This document shows positions 21,487 to 33,437 of a DNA stretch of 64,000 nt, one piece after another. The stretch is from NCBI GenBank assembly GCA_022419385.1, contig JAJUBI010000009.1, forward strand, positions 434,001 through 498,000. Reading direction: 5' to 3'. The notes under the pieces were generated by a model, which was not told the origin of the DNA, did not search any database, and worked only from the letters and a program-made list of their open reading frames with translations. The stretch is from Paraconiothyrium sp. Pb-2020 (lineage: Eukaryota > Ascomycota > Dothideomycetes > Pleosporales > Didymosphaeriaceae). The number at the start of each line of letters is the position of its first letter. The stretch's first letter is position 1. A program made the translations under genes and the position numbers.

Positions 21487-24400
21487 ATGCGTCACTCATT
21501 TCAGACACTATCTACCCTCATTCTTTCTTGCCTTAATGTTTTCTCTACTTTCGCGGCACCTGTGAATTTCAACGCCGTACCTACCAACATCACCGCCTAT
21601 CCGCATGTCGAAACACGTCAATCTACCGACAAGCCGCTCCTTCGGCTCATGCCCCTCGGCGCTTCCATCACCCAGGGAATTGAGGCTGGTCTTAGCGAGT
21701 CACTCGATGAAGGTTACCGTAGGCATCTACGCGATCAGCTCAGATACTGGGGCTACGAGGTGAACATGGTCGGCAGCCGATCGCATGGTGATTTCGCCGA
21801 CAATCAGCATGAAGGCCACCCCGGGTATCAGATCGCTCAGATCAACAATCTTGCCAGGAATTCGTACCAAAATCGGAAACCTAACTTAGTGCTGATCAAC
21901 GCGGGGACGAACGATATGGTTCAAGCTGACGATCGCAACTTCACTCCTCTTCCAGGTGGCATTGAGTTCGTCAAGGGCTCGAAGGATCGGATAAGGGCTA
22001 TGATAGAAGGTCAGCGAGGATCCGAACGGGAACAATGATTACGAAATGCTGACTTGGGGGATAGAAATTATCGGCGCAAGCGAAGGCGTTGTGATCATCT
22101 TGTCAACCCTCGTCAATAACCAGGATTCCAAGACCGACGAGTATACCAACGTTGCCAACGAAGGATTTCGTGATCTGGTTCTCGAAATGCAAGGCGAAAA
22201 TCACAAAATTGAATTGGCGGACAGTGCGTCAGCTCCAACCACATCCTCTCTAAAAGAAATAATGACTGACCATGCGATTACATCTTAGTGAACACCGGAT
22301 GGATCACCAAGTCCGACCACAGTGACCAGACCCATCCCAACGGGGTTGGATATGAGAAGATGGCCTCTGTCTGGGCCACCGCTTTCAAAAAAATCGAAAG
22401 CAAGGGTTGGCTCGTAGACCCCATCGACACTGGGAACTCCGACGACAGCAGCTGTTACCCAACCCCTGATGGATTCCGCGGCCCCGTCCAAACACAGCAA
22501 GGTAGTGGATGGAGCGATGGGAATTATGTCCATTCGTCGTCGTTGGACGACACTTTTACGTACTTCGGCGCCGCACCTCGTTCATTGGTATGATGACCAA
22601 GGTTTCGTGACTGACGTCTATTGACTCTATTAGGTTGGAGAATGGAATCACTTCCACTATGCGCAGCTCGTCAGCTTGGGGGGAGAAGAGAACAACGGCA
22701 AGCCTTTGGATGAATTTATTCGAATTCTAGACCCCGAGGACAGAAAGCTGAACAACCTTCCGTACATGTCTTACCAACTCAATCGCGGCGGCGGTACCTT
22801 CGACGACGCGATGACCCCTGTTAGGATTGTGGAGGGTGGCACTCCGGAGTGTTTGAGTAGGGGTGTGCGATTTGGCGACATCAATGGCGGTACGCTATCT
22901 CCCCCTCCAAGCACGGATAATCTTTGCGATTGCTCCATTGCTACTCCCAGATTTCTGTTTTCGAGACCTCTACTGACTCTACCGTGTGTTTCCAGATGGT
23001 TTGGATGATTTCATTTGTATCGATCTGGAAGGCAGCCTGTTCGTGTCTCTCAACAGGGGCGGGAATCCTCCGACGTTTGAGTATATCGGCAACATCCGCG
23101 ACGACATTTACCCGCAGAGCAGAGTTCTGCTTGGGGATGTGGACGGGGACGGGCGCCTGGATTTTTGTGGGATGGATGATAATGGTAGTATGCAATGCCA
23201 CCGCAACGGTGGAACTGGAGATGCCCCAATCGCAAAATATGGCGGGTATTGGCAAGGCATGCTTCTCGATGGCGGTGGAGACACTTTTACCGGTGGCGAT
23301 ATCTCTTCTCCGAGCTTATACGGTGGTATCAATCTGGTCGACATCAACGGTGATGGACGAGCGGTGAGTCTTCCGCGTTTCGTGTCTGTCTAAAACTGAC
23401 ACAGTATCCTAGGACTGGGTTTACTTTTACCCTGACACCTCTAACGACATCTGGATCAACCAGCGCGGCACACGAGACGACGGCAAAGGCTTGAGACCGC
23501 ACTGGGTGAAGGCTGAGAAGTCTATCGAAGGCTGGCCGAACGACGACAGCGTCAACACCACCATGCTTATGTTCGGCAACGTCTACGGCTCTGGTCGTGC
23601 GGATCTCATCCGTGTAGAAAAGACGGGCGACCATTTCGACTATCGGTTCAACATCCACCGCAACACCGGCGAGGGGGGAACGAAGGTCATGGGCGACGGC
23701 GCCCGTTATTGCTCAATGTATGGACGTGCCTACGACGACTACCTTTGGGTCTGGGGTGGTGGAATGATTAACCTTTTCGAGAACGTCAACCCTGGAAATG
23801 ATTATACATGGTTTGACCGAGGACGTATTCTGGAGACTGGGGTCGACCGGAAGTGGATCCAATTCGGCGAGTAAGTCGAGCCTTTATTCAAGTTCATCGG
23901 CTGCGTACTGATAAGGGTTTTAGCTGGGATGGTGATGGATTTTGCGACGTCCTTGCGGTTGACCGAACCACGGGCGATGTTCGCATGTGGCGCAATCAAG
24001 GCGTCGATCGAACCAGCGAAAAACCCACGTTTGCGACAGCTGTCACGGTTGTCAGTGGCGGTCTCTGCCCTCAGTCCTGGAACCCGAATCCTACCGATCT
24101 CGCTGTTCGCTTCGGAGACCTAGACGCAGATGGTCGTGTAGATTACATCTGCATGGATCCTGATGGTCGCAGCCGAGGCTGGCTAAACACGGAAAGTGGT
24201 CTCAAGGCCATGAGTCCCAATCAGATCAAGGTCAGCGTCGGATTCGATCGGGCGAATCACCGGTGGGCAGATGTGAATGGCGATGGAGGTACACAACCCA
24301 CACTCACTGCTTTCCGTGTTAATGACTGACCTCAATTTAGCTGTTGACTTTCTTTGGGTTGACAAGCACACCGGAAATGTGCAGTGCTGGATCAACGGCG

Positions 24401-25602
24401 GAATCCAACCGGCCCTCGATAGCAGCATGTACTGGGACCAACAGCCGGACATTTGGATGAGTGGGGTGGAACGTGGCGCGAACATACACTTCCCAAAACT
24501 CGTAGGTTTCTTCATGCTTCTGCCTAGCCTTTGAGATTGCGCTGATTGATCTCGACTTGTAGTCAATTACTGGAAGGGCCGATTATCACTGGGTCCATCC
24601 CCAGGAGGGGACGGCCTGGACCTACTTCAATGAACAATGCGGCCTCGGCGGCGGTAACGACGGTGGCCCTGACGACGGGCCCATCACAGACCCTCAACTG
24701 CCTACAGATCCGAACGGCGGTAACGATGACCCCGGTGAGCCAGGACCCATCGATCCGCCAGGCGATGGAAACGGGGATACACCATGGCCTCTTATCTACA
24801 TCGGCAGCGACTCCTTCCTGATGCATCTCGACCTCGAGGCATCTGCGCTAGCTTACGATCTGCTCCAAACGGCCACATGTCCCGCCCTGAAGCGTGACGA
24901 GCTTACTGATTGCATGGTCGACTTTTTCGAGGCGCTCACGGCAGACTTCAGGTTCTTGACCGCCATCATCGCCCAATACATGGGCAGCCCCGTCGCATGG
25001 GATACAAAGACGCTAACGGATCTGCCCCGGTGGTCCGACGAGTCACAAAACGAAGCCTTCCTCCGCGCTGTCCTCATCGGCACCAACCAGCTCAATCAAG
25101 TCATGCTTGCCCTGAGCGACGCCGAAGCCATCTTCATGACGTATGCCATGCTCAACGTCGCGTTCGAGAAGATCTTGCACTCGCCCGACAACTACAACAG
25201 CTTCTCCATTGACCGAACCGGGAGGATGCAGGCGCAGTGTCCTGCCAGGGACGACCTTACGTGCTCGCACCAGCTGTGCAAGGGAGGCAATGACGGCCAG
25301 TGCACGGGATTCTTCGCGCCATGTGCGTGTAGCAAGAGCGCCAGCTGTCCTACCGAAGACTCGGGAGAGTTCGCCCTCGTGTGCGGGGCTTGTGGAGGGG
25401 TGGATTCGCTAGGTGTGTGTAAGGGAACTGCGGATGGAGAACACCAAGGGTAAGTCATCCCACTGGAATTGATTGGATCCTTCCTAATAGATGTACTAGA
25501 TGTCCTTGCGTAACTGATTTGGATCCCGAGCCGTATATATGGTCCGATACTGCGGCGTGGGCTGACGTTGTCGAAGAGTACTACGACATGTTGGGCATCT
25601 AG
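21487..25602 (+). CDS. Secreted SGNH/GDSL hydrolase with VCBS/FG-GAP repeats and Cys-rich C-terminus
   Basis: Ten exons (21487-22009, 22065-22223, 22289-22587, 22634-22889, 22996-23363, 23413-23870, 23924-24288, 24341-24501, 24563-25449, 25500-25602) give 1192 residues with every phase consistent. A signal peptide (1-24) is followed by an SGNH esterase domain with the nucleophile in LMPLGAS (Ser60), GTND (140-143) and the DxxH pair in DQTHPN (Asp240, His243). This resembles carbohydrate-esterase family 3. Residues about 330-880 carry calcium-loop repeats such as DVDGDGRLDF, DWDGDGFCDV and DLDADGRVDY, typical of integrin-like VCBS/FG-GAP propellers. A Gly/Pro/Asp linker leads to a C-terminal region of about 290 residues, helical and then cysteine-rich (CSHQLCKGGNDGQCTGFF), which I do not recognise. 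Likely extracellular deacetylation or deesterification of polysaccharide; the substrate is unknown. Confidence 0.9.
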
Positions 25603-28155
25603 GTAATATCGACATCTAGGTGTCTTGAGTATAGCTTGTTTACACATTTCTTGGGACGAGAATTGAAATGGTGCTGCGTAACCGAAGTGAGCACTACAAA
25701 TCCTCTTCCCTGCTTCATACCACCATGCGGATATGAGCCAGTCAGAAGCAACCTCCCGTATCTCGCCAATACCGCCGCTATCTCATGCCATGGGTGGCCG
25801 CATCCCAGAAATTTTGTTTGATCGCGCAGCCTGTCCCCAACGACGGATGAATGAGTATGGAAAGTTCTTTCACGTAATGCCATGTCATACTAGTCTCCAT
25901 CAGGACATCGTCGACCTTCTAGACCCAAATACGCTAAAGCATAGTATCAAGCATCTTATCCCACTTTCCATAACCACCGTAGAAGACTCAGCTCACGCCT
26001 ACAAGGACAAATCAGCTCAAATTTCAATCAAGGAGTCCAAGGGTCACTAGATTTATCAAGCGTTTAGCCTTTGCTGCTACCTCTTTCCACGCAGTCCAAT
26101 CGTGGAGTCCTCATAAGTTTACGATCAAAAATCTACTTCTACTCACTAGACTACTAACTTACTCCACCAGGTTCAGTTCTACGTGAAAGGAATTATCAGG
26201 TGTCCTTCACCATCTTTTACACCTATATGTTGGAACGGGACTAGAGACTCCATGTTGTAAGGACACAGTGGAAACCCTACTAGCCATCTCCAAATTAGAA
26301 GAACTAAATAATAAAGAGCATCTTCACTTAATAGCTACCAAGTCCGAATCCTCTCCAGAACAGACATGTTTACGAGCGGAGATTGTGTATTACGAGGTAT
26401 ACGTTAATAAGACAGATATAATCTAGTAAAACTATAATAAGAGCTTAAGACTGCGTACTAACACGTTTTATCAATTAAACTGTAGCGGTATCCTGGCGCT
26501 AGGAGTTTATGCTGGAGCCTATCGTATGGACTAGGGAGAGTTAGAGTTAGGTTGCGCCAGATTGCGAGTCCGCCTCTAGAGCTTTTTGCATGAACCCTCG
26601 CCATGCTGCTAGTTGAGAACTAGGATAGCTTGAGACCGCTTCATGGTCCTTTCGGTAAGTCCGTAAGGGCTTTTACCCTTAGACTTTATGCTGGAGGCTA
26701 TAACAAATGCTAGCTGCGTAACGGCCATTTATGCAAACAGGTTCCGAAGAAGACTCAGCTCGCAATTAGTCATATCATATAGGAGGAATCAGGACATACG
26801 GCCCACGATAGAGTTTAGACTAGATAGGTTAGGAAGAGTGATTCTATCGGCTACAACGTTAATTGGTGTCCACCTAGATGTTGCTCAAATGTTATCCAGC
26901 GCGTCACTTCTTGCAGTTTTTGCCGTACTATCAAGCGTGGAGGAAACCAGGACAGTCAGACGAGAGATTCTAGTCAATCCTTATCACACGGTCCGGTGAG
27001 TCTCTGATTTTTTCCCATACGATATCTCTGGACCCGCCCACACCAGCGGCCTCAGCATACCAGGCTTCAGAAAACAGGAGCGTCAATGAGTGGCCGCAAA
27101 TCCTGCTATCGTCGTTCTGACCTTCAATTGTCTCAAATCAGGCTTTGGTTGGGGCGGACACGATATCTGTTCGAGGAGGAGTCCATCTATCCAGTACAAT
27201 AACGTGTCGTTACCACTAGTAGCATAATGTTAATGATGTTTCAGGGAAGAGAGAACAAATCTTTGCTTGCTGCATCGTACTCGCTGTCATCATCAATCAC
27301 CGTATCCATGGGAAGGAATACTTTAAGATCGAACTTCTCCATTCCAATTAACCGCCAAAGGTCAGGACATCCAGTAACCGCGGAATCCCAAGTTCTCGGT
27401 CACTCGTTCCCAGCCAAGCTGTGACTCGAGCAGCAGAAGGGTACACTTCGCTCATCATGTCTACTTACCAGCTCTTCTTCCTGTCATCAGCCTACTTGAC
27501 ACAGAGAGCATCAACCCAAAAGAGATTTGGCGTTCTCCCTCCACGACTGATCCGCTCTCTCGACGATATCTGTTTTTCTGAACAGCACACGCTGTTCTGA
27601 GAGATTCTCCTAGGAGATGAATCTGGAGACGTCTTTCCACGGCGACAAAAACGATTAGGATGCTTTAGGGCGACTCATACAATTGGGACGATTCTCATAG
27701 GAGACAAGATTCTCCCGGGAGAAAAATCCGGGGACTATCAAGTAGTCTATCCTCTAGACCCTATTCGTACATGTGAAGCTAATATTACCCCATATTGCAG
27801 CCTAAACACAGTTTAATATGCACAAAGTCCACAACATTCCATTCACGGGAACCTCGAAACAAGTAGTCTTAATAGTCCCCCTCTGGCGAATCGCGCGGGT
27901 TTTGCGTCGAGTGGCTTTAACGTTCTAAACCCACCGGCTTGCCTGACTTCGAAGTAACTACTGCGCCGTGACCAGGTTTCTGCATACAGGTCTCGCTTTA
28001 TGATGGCGCTTCGAATCTGATATCCGTTAGGTACAAGTGCGGCGCGGACAGATTATCCATTGATACCACCACCCCATAAAACTAGTGCCCAATTCACAAG
28101 TCTCAGTCTAGCCCGCCTGCGGCACAGTACAACGGATTGCATTATTTCGTCGCCT
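25603..28155. other. Gene-poor decayed stretch
   Basis: No gene can be supported over 2.5 kb. Frames are short and broken. Partial direct similarity (TTTATGCTGGAG at about 26498 and 26684) and small hairpins (TAAGGG/CCCTTA near 26670; a CTCCCGGGAG palindrome near 27715) suggest old repeat DNA, possibly RIP-degraded transposon sequence. That origin is inference; no transposase or reverse-transcriptase motif was seen. Confidence 0.45.
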
Positions 28156-28594
28156 TCATTTATGCTCGGGGTTCAAAATGAATAATTTACGTCGAGGCCC
28201 GGTCCGCCTGTAGCTCAGTGCATCGGGTTGAAACAACACTGCAGTCAACGTACAGGATAGACGCTGTGATAGATACGGCAGCTGCGCAGCATCACATTTT
28301 ACACCACCACGCCAAAGATGTCGCGCAAGCCCGACGCCTGTCTGTTCCTGGGGGGATGTAGTGTTCGTTACCGAAAGTTTGGTATACCGGCCGTACATAC
28401 ACGTGCGCAGTAGTTGCAAGAATACGTACATAGGCGAGATAGGGAAGGGCATCGTCGGCACCAAACCCTGCCTTCAAGAGTTCACGTGATACTCCTCGTG
28501 CAATGATAGCAATGGTGGTAAGAACAAGAAACGCGGATAAACATCCGTTCGCTTGAGAATCATACTTTGCGGGTATGGAGGAGTAGGAGCCCAT
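28156..28594 (-). pseudogene. Truncated rhodopsin-domain (PTH11-like) membrane protein fragment
   Basis: From the ATG at 28594 the frame reads an N-terminal membrane helix (LSAFLVLTTIAIIARGVSRE) followed by LLKAGFGADDALPYLAY. This is the usual start of fungal integral membrane proteins of the rhodopsin-domain family, with GADD in the first cytoplasmic loop. A GTACGT donor and a CCCCAG acceptor (intron about 28458-28354) splice in phase 0 to EQTGVGLARHLW, matching the conserved G-x-GxHxW block. Then the similarity stops and the frame ends at 28156 after about 110 residues, whereas full members have about 350-400 residues and seven helices. It is best read as a 3'-truncated copy, divergent from the P450 gene next to it. 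Confidence 0.5.
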
Positions 28595-28989
28595 TGTGAA
28601 GGATATATATGGTTTATGCAAGCTGTGACACGAGGGGTATCTGACACAAATGATGGCCCGATATAACACAAGCACTGCTGCACAAATACAGTACGAGCGG
28701 GCTCGCGGGGACCAAGTAAGCTGGCCAGCCGCAGTGCGAAGAATTGCAGTGCATGGTCCGGACGTTCTGCAGATCATTCGTAGAGTTTCAGATGATGCCT
28801 GCTGTGTAACCGTTTTGGTGGGCTGCGGGAGGACGTCTGCATATTGGTTGGTTACTTGACACATTTGCCTTTTGACCCCACCATGAGTGAACTACGCCTC
28901 ATTTGCATCTAACCTGTCTCTCTACCTCCCTCTCCTCCTGTCTGGCGACAAATCCCAATTTTTGTATCCTTTACACTCAACACATCAAG
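28595..28989. promoter_or_regulatory. Divergent upstream region of the P450 gene
   Basis: These 395 bases lie between the start of the truncated membrane-protein gene and the P450 start. A C/T-rich tract at about 28910-28940 resembles a fungal leader. No specific binding site is recognised. Confidence 0.35.
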
Positions 28990-30694
28990 ATGGCGTTCTC
29001 ACCTATGCTATCAGGGAACGACATTTGGTCCCGAACTATAAGTTTGGTGGTTATTGTCTGCCTTGTAAGCTCCCATAACCCTCGCGCGAAACATGTCCTA
29101 TTTGTATTGAGATTTGCCTGCAGTATCCCGTAACCAAATGGTTATATAATCTCTACTTTCACCCTCTCGCCAAATTTCCCGGACCTCTTTTCTGGCGTGC
29201 CTCGAGAATCCCGGCCATGCGTGCAGTATGGGGCAAACATTTCCCGTACGAAATCAAGAAACTGCACGCGCAGTATGGAGAGGTTGTGAGGATCGCGCCA
29301 AACGAACTCTCCTTCGCGGCTCCGGTTGCTTGGGACGATATCTACTCTAATAAAGACGGCGCCAATCCACAAGCATTCAAGAAATGCGAGCTCTGGCACG
29401 GTAACCTTGAACCCGGACCTTCGTCTGTTTTCACCACGATCGATTTCAAAGCCCACGGAAGGATTCGTCGATTTATGGATCCTGCATTCAGTGAGAAGGC
29501 AGTATTACAGCAGGAGCCAATCATCCAGAATTACGTAAACATTTTCCTGAATAAGCTCCAGGACCGCTCTTCAGCTTCGGGTAAGACTACTGTGAACGTT
29601 GTTCAGTGGTCCAACTTTGTTCTATTCGATATCATTGGTGACCTCTGCTTTGGAGAGTCCTTTGGCTGCCTGGAGAAGTGCGAATACGAGCCATGGATGG
29701 ATCAAATGGCTGCTTCCATCAAACTCAACTACTTGTCCATCAACATACGCCATTTCCCGATTATCAACTCAATGTTGAAGCCTCTAGCAGGATTCCTAGT
29801 CCCACCAGAGATTATGAAGCAGCACATGGATTATCGAGACCGAGCCACGGCAAAACTAAACCGGCGGCTCAATTCCACCGTCGACCGACATGATGTAGTG
29901 TCACAAATCCTCAAGAGTGAAGATCACACCGAGGGCCTCACTCCTGAAGAAGTCCTGCTAAATTCAATGCAATTCATAAACGCCGCGAGTGAAACTACAG
30001 CCATGGCTCTGACTGGCACTGTTAATCACTTGCTTCAGAACCCAGAATCTCTGTCAAAGTTGGAGGACGAAGTACGACAATTCTCGTCTCTGTCGGAGTT
30101 GACATTATCAGCTTTGAAACAGCTTCCATATGTCAATGCGACTCTCAAGGAGGCCCTGAGAATGTGTAATCCAATGTATGTTGTGTTCTCTTCATGCCCC
30201 ATGGTATATCTTCTGACAAACTTCAGCCCGATTGGAAACATGCGCATCTCACCTCCAGAGGGCGGGATAGTCGCTGGCAACTTTGTGCCTGGCAATGTGA
30301 GAACTCCCGTTATCTTTAACATACGGCGTCTAGCAAACAGTAGACAATCGTAACTGTCTTGCCCGTGGCATTATCCTTCGATCCAAAATACTTCCACGAG
30401 CCCGAGGCCTGGCGCCCAGAGCGATGGCTTCCGGATGCGGAGACGAACCCTCAGTCCCCATATTATAATGACTATAGAAAGGCAATCCGGGGATTTGGCT
30501 GGGGACCATACGTATGTATTGGGGAGCCTCTCGGCTGGGCAATGATGCGACTCGTCCTCGCCAAGTTGATCTTCAAGTACGACCTCAGGAAGTCTAATTC
30601 GCAGAATTCAAGCATTGTTTGGGACGAGCAAGATGTTTTTGCTATCATTATCAAGCATCGGCTCGATGTCGACCTGGTGGAACGAACCGGTTGA
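28990..30694 (+). CDS. Cytochrome P450 monooxygenase
   Basis: Four exons (28990-29064, 29124-30175, 30227-30296, 30344-30694) give 515 residues with matching phases. An N-terminal membrane anchor (TISLVVIVCLYPVTKWLY) is followed by the proline hinge HPLAKFPGP. The I-helix reads INAASETTAMALTG, the K-helix EALR, the PERW block AWRPERWLP, and the haem loop FGWGPYVCIGEPLG with the iron-ligating Cys at about 457. The pattern resembles fungal P450s of the isotrichodermin-hydroxylase/pisatin-demethylase-like group, probably ER-bound and active in secondary or xenobiotic metabolism. The substrate cannot be read from sequence. The third exon (70 nt) and the TAG acceptor at 30341-30343 are needed to keep GN-TIVTVLPVAL in frame. 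Confidence 0.92.
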
Positions 30695-31385
30695 GTTGAG
30701 CAGATCCAGAATGATGCAATCACGAGGTTGCAAAGTCGACACATTCGGCCAATCTTCACTTGAGAAGCAATGCATCGGAGTTCAGGCGATGGATCTATAG
30801 GGCGCAGCAATCTACTGTATGCTTAATTCTGTCAGTGCGTGCTACACATGTTGCCCTCAGTACATAATATTATGTATAAAATCAACCGCTCATCAACATG
30901 CATATATTCCTCTATAACCCTTGATGTTTTGCGATAAAGCGTTTGCTGTTCGTTGACCTCCTCCGGCTCGAATGCCAATGCGCTCGGCGACGTCTGATGG
31001 CTGCACACCCTTTTAGTTTTGACCAAGTAGGAAAACGGATGCAAGCCGACCGTTCCTTACTTCCGCAGGAAGCTTGAAAGCTGAGCTATACACATGATCA
31101 GCACGGCCATGGCGCCACTGCAGCTGTCAATCTCCTTGTGTGCTTCAAGGAGGATGCACTTGCTCAGCCGCGCGTTCAAGTGTATTACTCTTATGCGTTT
31201 GCATCAAGTCTGCCTTGCTGCTGGTAACACCTACCGCAACCAAACAGACATAATATGCAGCGCAGTTCACTCATCACCGACTTATGCGGCGTAGGTTTTG
31301 CCAAGCCATGCCGCTTTTTACCCGCCACATAACACTGACGCAACGCGATATTGTAGCAATGTCGAACTGGGGAACATTTGTCGTC
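30695..31385. other. Tail-to-tail spacer between two P450 sequences
   Basis: No gene supported. A weak continuation of the truncated P450 may persist on the minus strand (after a CCCCAG near 31357), but it decays quickly. Short frames elsewhere have no content. Confidence 0.45.
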
Positions 31386-32129
31386 TCACGTCATCATTGT
31401 TACATACTGCCGGATGCTCGAAACCCTTCCCGGTACCCTACCGTCATCCTCGAATATGGGCAGATCAACTTTGAAACTGTAATCGAGCTCGTCTTGGATA
31501 TATTTCATGAACTCATTGATGTGGGGAATCAAGTAATGAGAGATAACCTTGGCGAAGTTATGGTTCGTTTTCAACTCTTCCAGTTCGGTATAGGCCCCTA
31601 GCACGTTCTGGGCATTGAATTAATGAGACATTTCTATGCGGTGTTTTGAATGGCTTGCATGAATATTCACGTGTGTTGAATTCAGCCCTTCCACCTCAGT
31701 GTTTCGCAGTTCGTCGAGATACTTCGTATCAAGAATCGTCACATCTGTGTCCATGCGCCGGATAACGTAATATGAATTCTTAAAGCTTTTGAAGTAAGTG
31801 AACCATGAAACAACTAGACACGCGAAAAACTTACCTTACTATAGCCATCATTCATGATCGCAACGGCACTGAAAATGAAACGGATGCGAAGGAGGAAAGT
31901 CGGATCCAAGAAGTTGCGGTATCCAGCGACCGGTCCTCTGACTACGGGTGAGGATGCAGCAGAAAGCCACGAGATGTAAAAGATGAGTATAACGATCCCA
32001 AAAAAGGAGCGCAAAGGAAGTGTCTGAGCTCAAGAGCCCTCAAAATTGGATATGTGCAATCACATTGTGGAAAGTCGAGATCCCAAGAGTAACGTTGGTG
32101 GACATCCCAAACGCAGAGGTAGCATTCAT
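31386..32129 (-). pseudogene. 3'-truncated cytochrome P450 (CYP68 / ent-kaurene-oxidase-like)
   Basis: Starting at the ATG at 32129 (MNATSAFGMSTNVTLG), segments join by GT-AG introns: a membrane anchor (RSFFGIVILIFYISWLSAAS), VVRGPVAGYRNFL, IMNDGYSK, then FKNSYYVIRRMDTDVTILD, KYLDELRNTEVEGLNSTH and AYTELEELKTNH, ending in EELDY-like DELDYSFKVDLPIFEDDG. Order and motifs (xxDGYxK, LDEIRN, HxxxxLxP, LPxxxDW) fit the first 200-odd residues of fungal ent-kaurene-oxidase-like P450s. The I-helix, ExxR and haem-binding parts are absent downstream. The introns are still intact, which suggests truncation by rearrangement rather than long decay. It cannot encode a functional P450. Confidence 0.6.
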
Positions 32130-32708
32130 GATATCACTTGAGGAAGTTTCTGAAGAGGTAAGTTAGCTTGAACGGAAGTCACTTTTCCACGTCAAGGAAT
32201 GTGCGCTATAGATATGATTTCATTTCTTTTCCGTTACTCCACGACCAGCTGAGCCTAAGAGTGACCCGGGGACTTCACAACTCTTATGCCGTACGCCTTG
32301 TAGGCCGCATCGCATACCCTGGTATACCCTCCTGCGTGATCATACTTTCATCAATTGTCCTCACCCCTGCATTCTGATTGCCTTTTTCTGGAGGCCCCTT
32401 GCTCCCTGACCCCCCACCACACCTGCTATGGCGTAGATGTAACACGGTGCTTACTTTGGTATATCGAGTGCATTAGAAGTATAATTGAGGATATATCTGC
32501 TCCAGTCGCGCGTGCTCAAATCATTAGACGAACGGCTTACGCTTTCACTCGCGTCATTGGCCTACCCACAGGGCTTCAACTGTTATACTCCCCTCCGCTC
32601 GAGGCCACAAAGAATCCGGAATCAGAAAATCTTGAGAGTGGAAACATGCCGGTATCGCTTCGAAGCGTCCTCATATCTCGCCTCGTACTCGTCCCCTCCC
32701 CTTTTCAA
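32130..32708. other. Intergenic, nothing recognised
   Basis: Short frames only. The right half overlaps antisense frames of the next gene. Confidence 0.45.
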
Positions 32709-33437
32709 TCACTTCAACCCCACCAAATCCCACACCCCAAACCCCAAGCTCCAAAACACCAGGTTCCCCTTCCCACACCACCCCACCAGCGCATCCACAA
32801 CAGGCCTCCACGTCCCCGGCACCGGCAGCGCCACCCCCAGACAAACCGCCACACTAATCCACGGCACGCCCACCTGCCACGTCGGCGCCGTGTACTCATA
32901 CACCTCATCCACATACTCATAGCTAACCACCACCCCCGGATTCTCCCTCTTGAACCTCTTCAAACTCAACAGCCTATCCACCGTCGCCGGACTCAACCTG
33001 AAGCTCGCCGGCCGCCGAATCGTAATTACAACGTGACGCAGCCATTTCCTCTTCTCGGCGCTGCAGGCGTACAGGAAGGGCGGGAAGGTGGTAGCAGGGG
33101 TAAGGTGGGAGGGGGCGTCGTAGCCGCTGTCCAGGCTGTTTTGCACGCGGGCGAGGGTGTAGGCGGTGTCCTCGGGGAGGTCGAAGACGAGGGCGTTGTG
33201 CTTTACCTCGAGGCCGGCGGTTTCGAGGTAGAGTTGGCGGCAGGTGTATTTTAGCTGGTTGAATTCGGGGGCGTGGGGGGCGTGGGGGTCTGAGAAGATG
33301 GGGCGGGCGGGCGTGGAGAGAGAGGCGTTGAAGTGGAGTGTGTGGGAGGGGGAGGTAAGCGCGTAGGCGAAGATGCGGTTGCGGAGTTCAGGCGGGAGAG
33401 ATAGGAGCGGGCTTGTTGGGGTTGATGGTGAGGTCAT
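32709..33437 (-). CDS. Hypothetical protein with LPPELRNRI (F-box-like) N-terminus
   Basis: A single 242-codon frame starts at ATG 33437; the frame extends upstream but without an ATG. Near the N-terminus is LSLPPELRNRIFAYAL, the short F-box-like motif found at the start of a large family of fungal proteins of unknown function. The rest contains conserved-looking blocks (QLKYTCRQLYLETAGLEVKH, LRHVVITIR) seen in such proteins, and the C-terminus is aromatic-rich. If the motif acts as an F-box, the protein would recruit targets to SCF ubiquitin ligase, but the motif is short and this is inference. The region is much more G+C-rich than its surroundings. Confidence 0.6.
   Translation of the reverse strand: MTSPSTPTSPLLSLPPELRNRIFAYALTSPSHTLHFNASLSTPARPIFSDPHAPHAPEFNQLKYTCRQLYLETAGLEVKHNALVFDLPEDTAYTLARVQNSLDSGYDAPSHLTPATTFPPFLYACSAEKRKWLRHVVITIRRPASFRLSPATVDRLLSLKRFKRENPGVVVSYEYVDEVYEYTAPTWQVGVPWISVAVCLGVALPVPGTWRPVVDALVGWCGKGNLVFWSLGFGVWDLVGLK

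Noticed and set aside
28200..28275. tRNA-like string (TGTAGCTCAGT...GGGTTGAAA)
   Set aside because: D-arm-like words occur, but no acceptor stem, anticodon arm or T-arm can be folded around them.
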